NCBI RefSeq assembly: GCF_901538265.1
Contig: NZ_LR593886.1
Span: 6,903,738-6,967,737, forward strand
DNA: 64,000 nucleotides
Origin: Gemmata massiliana
Lineage (GTDB): Bacteria; Planctomycetota; Planctomycetia; Gemmatales; Gemmataceae
Reading direction: 5' to 3'
Shown: positions 25,229 to 34,400 of the stretch, in pieces
Layout: each line of letters opens with the position of its first letter
How positions within the stretch are numbered: position 1 is the first letter of the stretch
The notes under the pieces: model-generated
The model's input: the letters and a program-made list of their open reading frames with translations, nothing else
Database searches by the model: none
What the model was told of the DNA's origin: nothing
Translations under genes and position numbers: made by a program

Positions 25229-25319
25229 GCCGAACCCGGCGCCGCACCTGACACCGCCGTCTGATTCGGGACGCACCGCTCATCCGGTGATCGCGGTGCC
25301 GGTGAGCTGGATGTTGGCT
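25229..25319 (+). other. attC site 9 (right edge, altered R box)
   Basis: Left box GCCGAAC (25229-25235). The right box is GTTGGCT (25313-25319) in place of GTTCGGC. L arms CCGCACCTGACACCGCC and GCGGTGCCGGTGAGC are still paired. This marks the end of the array. Confidence 0.78.
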
Positions 25320-25368
25320 GGTGTCGGGCACAGCCCGACCGACGAATCGGTACCCCCGGAACCCGAGT

Positions 25369-25414
25369 CGGCCCTCTCTTCGCTTCCGATCGAAGAGAGG
25401 GGCCGGTTTGTTTT
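25369..25414 (+). terminator. Intrinsic terminator closing the cassette array
   Basis: Arms CGGCCCTCTCTTCG (25369-25382) and CGAAGAGAGGGGCCG (25391-25405, one bulged G), followed by TTTGTTTT (25407-25414). A smaller hairpin, GTCGGG/CCCGAC, lies at 25323-25339. Confidence 0.78.
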
Positions 25415-25464
25415 GTTGGGCATCATCTCTTACCACAAACGAGTGGTGCAACTGCTCGGAAGCT

Positions 25465-26448
25465 CTACAAATCAATGTCCCAGAGAACGATCTGGCCGAC
25501 ATCGCTCCCCGCGGTCATGAGCAAGCCGTCCAGACTGAACGCGACGGACCGCATCCGGCCGATGTCCCAGGAAAACGATCGTGCGAGGCCCCCCGTCGCG
25601 GTCTCGTACACGTTCACACTCCGGTCGTTACTCGCGGCCGCGAGGTAGCGCCCCGTCGGATCGAACGCCAGCCCCGTGAAGTGCCCCTTTCCCGCCCCGC
25701 GAATCTTCTGCGGCTTTCGAGTGAGGTCGCGGGCATCCCACACCAACAACGACGGTCCGCCCCGAACGACAAGACTCGCTCCGTCCGGGGAAAACAGGAG
25801 CTGGTCCACGGTCCGTCCGGGGATCGGAATCTTCCCGTGAACGGCACCGGTACCGGGGTCGCGGGTCACCAGTTCGTACACCTGGTCCCGGACGGCGATA
25901 CCGCCCTCAATGTCGTGAGTGACGAGAAGTTCTTCGTTCGGGGCGCACGCGATCTGCGACGTGTAGAAGCGCCTCGCAGAAGGCGCGATTTCCCATTCCT
26001 CGGTAGGTGCGCCCGCGGGCGGGTGCCGCCAGCGCACGATCCGACTCGTTTGCCAATCTGTTCTGTAACCGTACCCGACGAACCACTCACCGGAAGGGTG
26101 CGTTCCCAGAACGAACGAGTTCCCGCCACGAAGCCCCAACGAGGTTAGGCCCTCGCTCGCCAGATCAACCGCAAAATACCGCGACGTGTGTTCGTCGGGG
26201 TAATCGTACCCGGTCCCGACGTAGAGCCACCGACCCGCCGGGTTGACCGCAAACCCGGCAATCAGCTGATCGGAAAACAGTTGCGAAACCGGGTTAGGTC
26301 CGCCGGCCAAGTCCCAGACGTCGATGCCCCGATTGTCGGGTTTGTAGCGGAGGTCGGGAACGTTGCTCCCCGCCGCAAACAGTCGCCGACCGTCGCGGGC
26401 AAAGGCGACCTGATCGACGACCCGCATCCGGCTGGTTAGGAACCGCAT
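25465..26448 (-). CDS. WD40-repeat protein
   Basis: 327 residues from ATG 26448. WD-like units are visible: VAFARDGRRLFAAGS...VWDLAG, LLFSPDGASLVVRGGPSLLVWDA, LAFDPTGRYLAAASNDRSVNVYE and VAFSLDGLLMTAGSDVGQIVLWDIDL, fitting a seven-bladed beta-propeller with degenerate middle blades. No kinase or sigma domain is fused. Propellers are interaction scaffolds, so the partner is unknown. It is convergent with the cassette array and separated from it by the array terminator. Confidence 0.88.
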   Translation of the reverse strand: MRFLTSRMRVVDQVAFARDGRRLFAAGSNVPDLRYKPDNRGIDVWDLAGGPNPVSQLFSDQLIAGFAVNPAGRWLYVGTGYDYPDEHTSRYFAVDLASEGLTSLGLRGGNSFVLGTHPSGEWFVGYGYRTDWQTSRIVRWRHPPAGAPTEEWEIAPSARRFYTSQIACAPNEELLVTHDIEGGIAVRDQVYELVTRDPGTGAVHGKIPIPGRTVDQLLFSPDGASLVVRGGPSLLVWDARDLTRKPQKIRGAGKGHFTGLAFDPTGRYLAAASNDRSVNVYETATGGLARSFSWDIGRMRSVAFSLDGLLMTAGSDVGQIVLWDIDL

Positions 26449-26536
26449 CCGTCGTCCTCACTGACAACCACACAGGGTGAGCCTCGTCTGCACCAAGAGT
26501 CGATCCGTCACAACCGGAGAAAGAAGCATTTCCGCT

Positions 26537-26565
26537 TGCAATTTGATATTTTGTACACTATGATT
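26537..26565 (+). promoter_or_regulatory. Strong sigma-70-like promoter
   Basis: TTGCAA (26537-26542), 17 bp, TATGAT (26560-26565), in an AT-rich pocket. It is about 380 bp before nadB and drives the region with the hairpin at 26847. Confidence 0.6.
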
Positions 26566-26571
26566 AAGGTG

Positions 26572-26895
26572 TGGGATTCTGGCTCTGCCGTGTGTCTCGG
26601 TCATACCCACTCAGCGACGTCCAAAATGGTAACCGATGTTAGCCTCCGAACGGGATTCCGGGAGTAACACGCATACAAAAAGCCGGAAAACTAAGTATTT
26701 CGCTACACGCGACCGAGAGCAGAGGCTGCTTCGACCCAGAATGTTAGCAAATGTTAGCCCGCGAATTTCATCCCTCAGCGTTTGAGGTGAACAGCACCGG
26801 AAGAGGTTAGCGACAAAGCTCTTGCGAATACCAACGTAACCGACCCGAAGCCCCCGGTCGCGACTCGTCCCGTGCGAGACGCGACCGGGGGCTTC
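26572..26895 (+). ncRNA. Candidate structured leader or small RNA before nadB
   Basis: About 325 bp with no supported ORF, between the promoter at 26537-26565 and a strong hairpin at 26847-26895. Its base composition is more AT-rich than its neighbours. The motif ATGTTAGC occurs three times (26638, 26740, 26749). It matches no RNA family I can recognise by eye, including RNase P, tmRNA, SRP and 5S. A 5' leader of nadB is the alternative. Confidence 0.35.
26847..26895 (+). terminator. Long hairpin, possible terminator or attenuator before nadB
   Basis: Arms GAAGCCCCCGGTCGCG (26847-26862) and CGCGACCGGGGGCTTC (26880-26895) are perfect complements. The tract after it, TTCAT, is only weakly T-rich. 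The nadB start is 47 bp further on. Confidence 0.5.
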
Positions 26896-26942
26896 TTCAT
26901 ACGTTGACAGAAATTTCTCCACCCGCTCGCCCGGGTTTTGTT

Positions 26943-28562
26943 ATGTCCGCCGCGAATCGCTACCTCGTGTCCTTCGACGCACGCGACACGTTCCACCGGT
27001 TCGCGGACGTCCTCATCATCGGCGCGGGAATCGCCGGGCTGCGTGCCGCGCTCGAAGTACCTTCGGACCTCTCAGTGCTCGTCGTCACGAAGGACCGCGT
27101 GACCGAGAGTAACAGTTCCTACGCGCAGGGCGGGATCGCGGGCGTGCGCTCCCCCGAGGACACGTTCGAGAACCACGTCGAGGACACGCTTGTCGCGGGC
27201 GATGGACTGTGCGACCGCGAGGTAGTGGAACTCGTGGTCCGCGAGGCACCGCATCAGATCGAAAAACTGATCGAGTTTGGCACGAAGTTCGACGAAGAGA
27301 ACGGCCAACTGGCGCTCACTCGCGAGGGCGGGCACAGTCACCGGCGCATCGTCCACGCACTCGGTGATTCGACTGGCTTCGAGATGATGCGGGCCACCAT
27401 CGCTTACGCGCGCACGCGGCCCAATATCCGCATCTGGGACGACACCTTCACCATTGATCTGCTCACGCACGAGGGCGCGTGCTGCGGGGCCGCGGTCGCG
27501 CGCAACGGGATGGGCAAATTCCTCATCTGGGCGAAGCAAGTGATTCTCGCGTCCGGCGGGTGCGGGATGGTGTACCGCGAAACGACGAACCCACCCGTCG
27601 CAACCGGCGACGGGATGGCCGCGGCGTACCGGGCCGGCGCGGAACTCCGAGACATGGAGTTCATGCAGTTCCACCCCACGGTGCTCTACGTCGCGGGTTC
27701 GGCGCGCTACCTCATCAGCGAGGCGGTACGCGGCGAAGGCGCGTACCTGCGGGACGTGAACGGCGAGCGTTTCATGCCCGCGAGCGACCCGCGTGCCGAA
27801 CTCGCACCGCGCGACGTGGTGGCCCGCGCCATCTTCCGCACGATGGAGAAGACGCAGCACCCGAACGTCTATCTCGATCTCGCGCACCTCGACCCGGCAA
27901 TGGTCCTGAACCGGTTCCCCGGTATCAACCGCGTATGCAAGAGCTTCGGGCTGGACATCACGAAGGACCGCATCCCGGTGCGCCCCGGTGCGCACTACAT
28001 GGTCGGCGGCGTGACCGTGGATCAACACGGGCGCACGACGGTGCCTGGACTGTGGGCCGCGGGCGAAGTGACCTCCAGCGGGCTACACGGGGCGAACCGG
28101 CTCGCGTCGAATAGTCTCATTGAGGGTTTGGTTTACGGCACGCTCTGCGGGCGCGGTGCGGCGGACGCGATTCGCAAGATGCCGCGTGACATGATTGCGT
28201 ACCCGATCCGATCTGTGATTCCCCCCGCAGAAGAGGGCACAGGACTCGACACCGCGGACCTCGTGGCCTCGTTGCGGGCACTAATGGTGCGGAAAATGGG
28301 GATCGTCCGCGAGCGCACGCGACTGCTCGAAGCCAAAGAAGATTTGCGGTTCTGGTGCCGGTACGCGCTCTCCCGCGAATTCGACGGAAAGGCCGGTTGG
28401 GAGCTTCAAAACTTGCTCACGATCGCGCGTCTGATGATCGCGTCGGCCCTCACACGCGACGAATCACGCGGCACGCACTTCCGGAGCGACTTCGCCGCGC
28501 GCGACGACCAGCGATGGGGGCTGCGGCACGTCGCGTGCGAGCCGTTCGTCGCACTTTCTTGA
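26943..28562 (+). CDS. nadB: L-aspartate oxidase
   Basis: 539 residues from ATG 26943 (MSAANRYLVSFDARDTFHRF). DVLIIGAGIAGLRAAL is the FAD-binding Rossmann motif; NSSYAQGGIAGV, TREGGHSHRRIVHA and ELRDMEFMQFHPTVLY are signatures shared by NadB and the SdhA/FrdA family. The C-terminus has the helical domain of NadB. The enzyme oxidises L-aspartate to iminoaspartate, the first step of de novo NAD synthesis. No nadA or nadC lies nearby. A TTG at 26904 is in frame but less likely. Confidence 0.95.
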   Translation: MSAANRYLVSFDARDTFHRFADVLIIGAGIAGLRAALEVPSDLSVLVVTKDRVTESNSSYAQGGIAGVRSPEDTFENHVEDTLVAGDGLCDREVVELVVREAPHQIEKLIEFGTKFDEENGQLALTREGGHSHRRIVHALGDSTGFEMMRATIAYARTRPNIRIWDDTFTIDLLTHEGACCGAAVARNGMGKFLIWAKQVILASGGCGMVYRETTNPPVATGDGMAAAYRAGAELRDMEFMQFHPTVLYVAGSARYLISEAVRGEGAYLRDVNGERFMPASDPRAELAPRDVVARAIFRTMEKTQHPNVYLDLAHLDPAMVLNRFPGINRVCKSFGLDITKDRIPVRPGAHYMVGGVTVDQHGRTTVPGLWAAGEVTSSGLHGANRLASNSLIEGLVYGTLCGRGAADAIRKMPRDMIAYPIRSVIPPAEEGTGLDTADLVASLRALMVRKMGIVRERTRLLEAKEDLRFWCRYALSREFDGKAGWELQNLLTIARLMIASALTRDESRGTHFRSDFAARDDQRWGLRHVACEPFVALS

Positions 28563-28633
28563 AGTCTCCGCAATCCGGCACGAGGGGCGCTCCGTCTGGT
28601 CTGTATCGCCCGATTCACATCCGGGGATTCCCA

Positions 28634-29221
28634 ATGAAAGTGTTCGTACTCGCGGTCGTGGTCCTGTTCGTACTCACGGCCGCGGTGTCTGCGGAAGACA
28701 AGAAGCCGGCCGGTCCCATCACCCTCACGCTGGTCGCGAAAACGGACAAGTACAAGTTCGACGGCGGCGGCAAAACAGCCGACGAATACAAGAAGGAACT
28801 GGAATCGATCGCGAAGAAACAGGCCGACGGCGAAGCGGTGCGTTCGCCCAAGCCCCCAGCAGTAGACCTCGTGCTCAAAATCACCAACACCTCGAAGGAA
28901 GAAGTCACGATTTACGTGGGCGGCGACTCGAACGTGTTCACGTTCGACCTGGCCGGTGGCCCCGGAACTGTGGCGATGAACAGCGGGCTGGCGTTCACCG
29001 CCGACTTCCGCCTGCCCAACGCAGTAACTCTGGCCGCGGGCAAGTCACACGAGATCCCGGTGAAGCAGCTATCGGACGGCAGCCGCGGTTCGTCGCGCTT
29101 CGTGTACTGGACCGGCCCGGGCGAGTACAAGCTCTCGGCCAAGTACCAGCTCTCCGACAAGGACGGCGGAAAGGGCGCAGAACTGACCAGCGAACCCGTG
29201 AAGATCACCGTCGAGAAGTAG
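28634..29221 (+). CDS. Secreted hypothetical protein
   Basis: 195 residues from ATG 28634, chosen for the signal peptide MKVFVLAVVVLFVLTAAVSA. The mature part is a predicted beta-sandwich: VDLVLKITNTSKEEVTIYVG and FVYWTGPGEYKLSAKYQLSD resemble immunoglobulin-like domains of planctomycete secreted proteins. A hydrophilic, lysine-rich linker precedes it. No catalytic motif. It is located 71 bp after nadB on the same strand, but the functions do not suggest an operon. Function unknown. Confidence 0.78.
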   Translation: MKVFVLAVVVLFVLTAAVSAEDKKPAGPITLTLVAKTDKYKFDGGGKTADEYKKELESIAKKQADGEAVRSPKPPAVDLVLKITNTSKEEVTIYVGGDSNVFTFDLAGGPGTVAMNSGLAFTADFRLPNAVTLAAGKSHEIPVKQLSDGSRGSSRFVYWTGPGEYKLSAKYQLSDKDGGKGAELTSEPVKITVEK

Positions 29222-29240
29222 GAAATGCGAGTGCTTCTAG

Positions 29241-29345
29241 GCGAACGACCGGTGCGAGCCGACCGGTAAAAACGCCCTGCTCTTCAGGAGCGCGGTTGAG
29301 CCGTACTGTCATTCTCACCGACCGGCTCACACCGGTCGTTCGCCC
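29241..29345. repeat. Inverted copy pair of the dispersed hairpin repeat
   Basis: Left arm 29241-29267 and right arm 29314-29345 match the 5057-5138 element. The core reads GAACGACCGGTGCGAGCC on one side and CTCACACCGGTCGTTC on the other, with a 46-bp loop. Confidence 0.7.
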
Positions 29346-29421
29346 AGAAGCCTTGCCCCGATGCCGAACCCGCGGTTACCGATTGGTGTCTATCGGTGGA
29401 CGCGATCTTCGCGTGACGCGC

Positions 29422-29449
29422 TTGACTCCGCCCGCGCGCGGTGTAACTT
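29422..29449 (+). promoter_or_regulatory. Promoter of the cimA leader
   Basis: TTGACT (29422-29427), 16 bp, TAACTT (29444-29449). The predicted transcript starts just before the leader peptide GTG at 29476. Confidence 0.6.
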
Positions 29450-29475
29450 TACATCGACATCAAGAGAACCGAACC

Positions 29476-29580
29476 GTGTTCACCCCACGCACCCGAACCG
29501 CCGCGATCGCGATTCCCGCCGCGCCGGGCGTGCGCACCGTTGCCATTATTGCGACGGTCGTGGTTATTACCACCGGGTAA
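29476..29580 (+). CDS. Attenuator leader peptide rich in Ile/Val/Thr
   Basis: 34 residues from GTG 29476 to TAA 29580. The last 12 residues are AIIATVVVITTG, and the whole peptide holds five Ile, five Val and no Leu. Leaders of branched-chain amino-acid operons carry runs of the codons for the regulated product. This one sits between a promoter and a terminator hairpin, upstream of a gene of isoleucine biosynthesis. The start codon is not certain because the upstream AAGAG is a weak ribosome site, but the Ile/Val run is in the same frame from any of the possible starts. Confidence 0.75.
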   Translation: MFTPRTRTAAIAIPAAPGVRTVAIIATVVVITTG

Positions 29581-29642
29581 CTTCGGGGTCGGTACTCTTG
29601 CCGCACGCACCCCGAAGCACCCGCTTCGGGGTTTTTCTTTTT
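29581..29642 (+). promoter_or_regulatory. Transcription attenuator with antiterminator/terminator segments
   Basis: Segment A CTTCGGGGT (29581-29589, directly after the leader stop), segment B ACCCCGAAG (29609-29617) and segment C CTTCGGGGT (29624-29632). A and C are identical, and both pair with B. B:C is followed by TTTTTCTTTTT and is a terminator; A:B would exclude it. A ribosome stalled on Ile/Val codons leaves A free to pair with B, while one at the stop codon covers A. This is the classical amino-acid attenuation design. Confidence 0.8.
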
Positions 29643-29754
29643 GGGACGGGCGCTGCTCTCCCGCTGGTTTTGCCAGCGACCAACGGCACCCGAACCGAAT
29701 CGCGTGAACGTCGCCGGGTTCCGTAGCTAACGTCTCCAGCCAAGAGCCACAGTC

Positions 29755-31359
29755 ATGCGCGTCTCCATCTATGACACTACGCTCCGCGACGGGAGCCAGG
29801 GCGAGGGCGTGAACTTCTCCCTGCAAGACAAGCTGCTACTCACGCGGCGGCTCGACGAGATCGGCGTGGACTACATCGAAGGCGGCTACCCGCTATCGAA
29901 CCCGAAGGACTTTGAATACTTCCAGGCCGTGCGCGAGATCTCGCTCAAGCACGCGAAGGTGTGCGCATTTGGGATGACGCGGCGGAAGAACGCACCGGCG
30001 GAAACGGACACCTGCCTGAAGGCACTGCTCGATGCCAAAACACCGGTCGTCACCATCGTCGGGAAGACGTGGGACTTCCACGTTACGGAGGTACTCGGCA
30101 CCACACTCGATGAGAACCTGCGCATGATCGCCGATTCAGTGGCGTTCTGCAAAAGTCAGGGGCGCGAGGTGTTCTACGACGCAGAACACTTCTTCGACGG
30201 CTACCGCGCGAACCCCGAGTATGCGCTGAAGACACTCCAAGCCGCCGCGACCGCGGGCGCGAGCGTGGTGATCCTCTGCGACACCAACGGCGGGACAATG
30301 CCCGAGCGGATCGCAGAAGTGGTCGGGGCCGCGAAGCGCGCGGTGGCGTGCGAGGTGGGCATCCACTGCCACAACGACTGCGAGCTGGCGGTCGCGAACT
30401 CGCTCGCCGCGGTGCGGGCCGGTGCGTCGCAAGTTCAGGGCACAATGAACGGCATCGGCGAGCGCTGCGGAAACGTGGACCTGCTCAGCGTGATCGCGAA
30501 CCTCGCGCTGAAGTACAAGTACGACGTGCTGACACCCGGGAGCCTCACGCGGCTCACGGAAACGTCGCGCTACGTCTACGAACTGGCGAACTTGAACCAC
30601 CGCGTGGGGCAGCCGTTCGTGGGCGCCAGCGCGTTCGCCCACAAGGGCGGGATGCACACGCACGCGGTTGCAAAAGACCCGACGACCTACGAGCACATCA
30701 CGCCCGAGGCCGTCGGCAACGAGCGCCGGATTCTGGTGTCCGAACTGTCGGGACAATCGACCATCCTGACCAAGACCGCGAAGTACGAGCTGAACCACGA
30801 CAAGGCGCTGATGGCGAAGATCCTCAACGCGGTGCAAAACCTGGAGAACCAGGGGTACGAGTTCGAGGCGGCGGAGGCATCGTTCGACCTGTTGGTGCGC
30901 AAGGTCGCTAAGGAGCACAAGCCGTGGGAGGTCGATAAGAAATTGAAACTCTACCAGCCGTGGTTCGAGCGAGTTACGTACCGCGTTAACATCGAGGCCC
31001 GTGAGAACAACACGCCGATCACGGAAGCCACGGTCCGGCTGAAGATCGCGGGCCAGATCGAGCACACGGCGAGCGAGGGCGACGGTCCGGTCAACGCGCT
31101 CGACGGGGCGCTCCGCAAGGCACTCGTGCGGTTCTACCCGCGGCTCAACGAGATGCAGTTGGTGGATTATAAGGTCCGCGTCGTGAACCCGCGTGCCGGT
31201 ACTGCGGCCCGGGTACGAGTAGTGATCGAATCGCGCGACGGCACGGACGTGTGGGGTACCGTGGGCGTAAGCGAGAACGTGATCGAGGCCAGTTGGCTCG
31301 CGCTGTGCGACGCGATCGAGTACAAGCTGTTCAAGGACGAGGAACGGGCCAAGCGGTAA
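29755..31359 (+). CDS. cimA: Citramalate synthase (2-isopropylmalate/homocitrate synthase family)
   Basis: 534 residues from ATG 29755. IYDTTLRDGSQGEGVNFSL is the HMGL-like acyl-CoA ligation signature. EVGIHCHNDCELAVANSLAA carries the metal-binding HxH, and GGMHTHAV the second family motif. Length, IEGGYPLSNPKDFEYF and the C-terminal LeuA-type allosteric domain fit the (R)-citramalate synthase clade, rather than LeuA or NifV. The enzyme condenses acetyl-CoA with pyruvate, feeding isoleucine synthesis without threonine. The Ile/Val attenuator just upstream supports this. valS follows 74 bp later on the same strand. Confidence 0.88.
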   Translation: MRVSIYDTTLRDGSQGEGVNFSLQDKLLLTRRLDEIGVDYIEGGYPLSNPKDFEYFQAVREISLKHAKVCAFGMTRRKNAPAETDTCLKALLDAKTPVVTIVGKTWDFHVTEVLGTTLDENLRMIADSVAFCKSQGREVFYDAEHFFDGYRANPEYALKTLQAAATAGASVVILCDTNGGTMPERIAEVVGAAKRAVACEVGIHCHNDCELAVANSLAAVRAGASQVQGTMNGIGERCGNVDLLSVIANLALKYKYDVLTPGSLTRLTETSRYVYELANLNHRVGQPFVGASAFAHKGGMHTHAVAKDPTTYEHITPEAVGNERRILVSELSGQSTILTKTAKYELNHDKALMAKILNAVQNLENQGYEFEAAEASFDLLVRKVAKEHKPWEVDKKLKLYQPWFERVTYRVNIEARENNTPITEATVRLKIAGQIEHTASEGDGPVNALDGALRKALVRFYPRLNEMQLVDYKVRVVNPRAGTAARVRVVIESRDGTDVWGTVGVSENVIEASWLALCDAIEYKLFKDEERAKR

Positions 31360-31392
31360 ACTCTTCCTCACCAAAACGATCCCGAAACACAC

Positions 31393-31414
31393 CGGGAACG
31401 GAACCCCGTTCCCG
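31393..31414 (+). promoter_or_regulatory. Hairpin directly upstream of valS
   Basis: Arms CGGGAACGG (31393-31401) and CCGTTCCCG (31406-31414) with a 4-base loop, ending 19 bp before the valS ATG. No T-run, so it may be a weak translational or processing element. A related hairpin follows valS (34584-34629). Confidence 0.4.
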
Positions 31415-31433
31415 AGGCAGTTTAGGTAACGAC

Positions 31434-34400
31434 ATGGCGACCGAACTCCCGAAGGCATACGACTCGAAAGCGGCCCAAGAGAAGTGGCTCACGTTCTGGG
31501 AGGAACGCGGCTACTTCCACAGCAAGCCGGATTCGACCAAGAAGCCGTTCACCATCGTAATCCCGCCGCCGAACGTGACCGGCGCACTTCACATGGGCCA
31601 CGCGCTCAACAACACGCTCCAGGACGTGCTGATTCGCTGGCGCCGGATGCAGGGTTACAACGCGCTCTGGATGCCCGGCACGGACCACGCCGGGATCGCC
31701 ACGCAATCCGTGGTGGAGCGGCTCGTGTTTACCCAGGAGAAGAAAACCCGGCACGACCTGGGGCGCGACGAACTGGTGAAACGCATTTGGGAGTGGAAGG
31801 ACAAGTACGAGACGCGCATTCTCGGCCAACTCCGCGAAATGGGCGCGAGCTGCGACTGGAGCCGAACGCGGTTCACGCTCGATCCGGTGTGCGCCCGGGC
31901 CGTGCGCGAGACGTTCTTCCGCATGTTCCGCGACGGCTACATCTACCGTGGCAAGCGGTTGGTGAACTGGGACACGCACCTGCAAACGTCCGTGGCCGAC
32001 GACGAGACATACACCGAAGACACCAAGAGCGGCTTTTGGACGTTCAAGTACGCCGTGGACGGTGCAGCCGATACCTTCATCTCGTTCAGCACCACGCGAC
32101 CCGAGACGATGCTCGGCGACACCGCGGTGTGCGTGCATCCCAGCGACGAGCGGTACAAGGCGCTCATCGGCAAGTTCGTGGTGCAGCCGCACACCGGGCG
32201 CAAGATCCCGATCATCGCTGACGGCCAACTCGCGGACCCGACGCTCGGCACGGGCTGCGTGAAGGTGACGCCCGCGCACGACCCGAACGACTATGCCTGC
32301 TGGCAGCGCAACCTCCAGGTGTGGGCCAACGATCTCCACGGCGGCATCATTAACATCCTGAACCCCGATGGCACGATTAACGAGAACGGCGGCGAATATA
32401 AGGGCATGGACCGCTACAAGGCCCGCGAAGCCGTGACGAAGAAGATGGAGGAACTCGGCCTCTATGTGGAGAAAGCGGATCGTATCGTGCCGCTGAAATT
32501 CAGCGACCGAAGCAAGACGCCCATCGAGCCGCTGCTGTCGGACCAGTGGTTCGTGAAGATGGCCGACCGCGACGACGGCAAGGCCGGCCTTGCACAGATG
32601 ACAATGGACGCGGTGACCGATGGCCGCGTGAAATTCTTCCCGGAGCGCTACGCGCGCTCGTACCTCGACTGGCTCGGCGAAAAACGCGATTGGTGCATCA
32701 GCCGGCAACTGTGGTGGGGACACCGTATTCCGGTGTGGTCGGATGGCTGCGTGGACATCCGCGATATGGAAGAGCACATCCAACGCCTTCAACAAGATCC
32801 AGCTTTGCAGGCTGGCGCGGCGGCGGGAGACTTAGTAATCACAAAGCAAAGCGACGAGGCACTGGCAAGACAGTACGAGGAGATTCGCGCTAAAGGCACT
32901 CGCGAAGCGCTCGAAGAGTATCGCAAGATTAGACGAGAACGGCCACCTCACTACGTGCATGTGTCGTTGCGTGTAGAAAACCCCTTACACACGGAACGAT
33001 TAGTAAAGCACGGTTTCAACCAATCGGATGATGTACTCGACACGTGGTTTTCATCCGCACTGTGGCCGCATTCGACGCTCGGCTGGCCCGGCCCGGTGTT
33101 GCCGGAAGATAAGCCGGGGCGCGTGGCGCCCGACTGGGAGAAGGACCGCTACTACTACCCCACATCGGTGCTGGTGACCAACCGTGACATCATCACGCTG
33201 TGGGTGGCGCGGATGGTGCTGACGGGGTTGTACAACCTGAACGAGATCCCGTTCAGTCACGTGTACATCCACCCCAAAGTGATGGATGGCTTCGGCGAGG
33301 GCATGAGCAAGACGAAGGGTAACGGGGTGGACCCGCTCGACATCATTGACCGCTACGGCACCGACGCGATGCGCTACGGCATGGTGAAGCTCGCCACCGA
33401 AACGCAGGACTCGCGGTTGCCGGTGTCGAACGTGTGCCCGCACTGCGGCAAGGAAGTGCCGGTGAAGCAAGAGCATATGTACATGCGGACGAAAAAGCTC
33501 GCCTGCCCGGAGTGCAAGCAGCCGTTCCGCCCGGGCGGGCCGTGGCCGACTGACGATCCGGAACTGAAGACTGCGAAGCAGGGTTCCGACCGCTTCGAGG
33601 AGGGCCGGAACTTCGCCAACAAGATGTGGAACGCGACGCGGTTCCTGCTCATGAACCTGGAAGGCTACACGCCAGGCCCGGTGAAGCTCGACGAGTTGCC
33701 CACGGAAGACAAGTGGTTGCTCTCGCGGCTCGCGACCACCACGAAAGCCGTGACTGCCGCGCTGGAGGGTTACCACTTCAGTGACGTGGCCCGGCTGCTC
33801 TACGACTTCGTGTGGAGCGAGTTCTGCGACTGGTACATCGAGATGTCGAAGGGGCGCCTGAAAGATGCCACCGCGCGCCCGCTCGCGCAGCGCGTGCTCG
33901 CCGGGGTACTCGACGGTATCCTGCGGCTGGTGCAGCCGGTGATGCCGTTCGTGGCGGAATCGCTGTGGCAAGCACTCAATGAAGCCGCTCCCGAGCGTGG
34001 CCTCCCGGCGCCCGCCAAGGCCGAAGAGAGCGTGTGCATCGCACACTGGCCGAGCTACCCCGAGTTGTGGATCAGTGCCGAAGTGGAAGCCCGCTTCGCG
34101 CGGATGCAGGATCTCGTGAAGAGCGTGCGCGAGGTGCGCAACCGCTACCAGGTGGACGACAAGACGCGCCTCGACGTGTCGGTGAAGTGTTCTGAAACTG
34201 TGGCCGCCGATTTCAACGCGCTCGCGGCGTTCATCGGGCCGCTCGCGGGGATCGCGACTCTCACCGCCGGCCCGACCGCGTCCAAGCCGAAGCAGGCCGG
34301 CGGCATCGTGCGGCCCGAGTTCGAGGCTTACGTTTCGCTCGCCGGGCTGATCGACGTGGCCGCCGAGATCAAGCGCCTCGAAAAGCAGATCGGCGACAAG

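Larger units (their letters stand above)
19960..25319 (+). mobile_element. Integron-type gene-cassette array without integrase (CALIN-like)
   Basis: Nine attC-like sites of 90-108 bp, plus a right half-site at 19960-20056, separate short plus-strand ORFs. All sites point the same way and each follows an ORF stop or contains it. In the reference site 22375-22465, GCCGAAC pairs with GTTCGGC (R stem). CCGGC faces TGATT (unpaired spacer). GCTGCACCTGACACCGCC pairs with GGCGGTGCAGGTGAGC, leaving one G and one A bulged, as extrahelical bases do in attC. A ~33-base variable loop closes it. No tyrosine recombinase lies in the window. Known biology: IntI recognises attC by this folded shape. Activity of these sites is inferred. 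Confidence 0.85.

Noticed and set aside
19960-25319. CRISPR array interpretation of the regular repeats
   Set aside because: Repeats are ~90 bp folding hairpins separated by 200-600 bp gene-bearing segments, not 20-40 bp repeats with short spacers; no cas genes.
26611-26922. 103-codon minus-strand open frame before nadB
   Set aside because: No ribosome site, no motif, and it overlaps the perfect hairpin at 26847-26895; the region reads better as a leader or small RNA.
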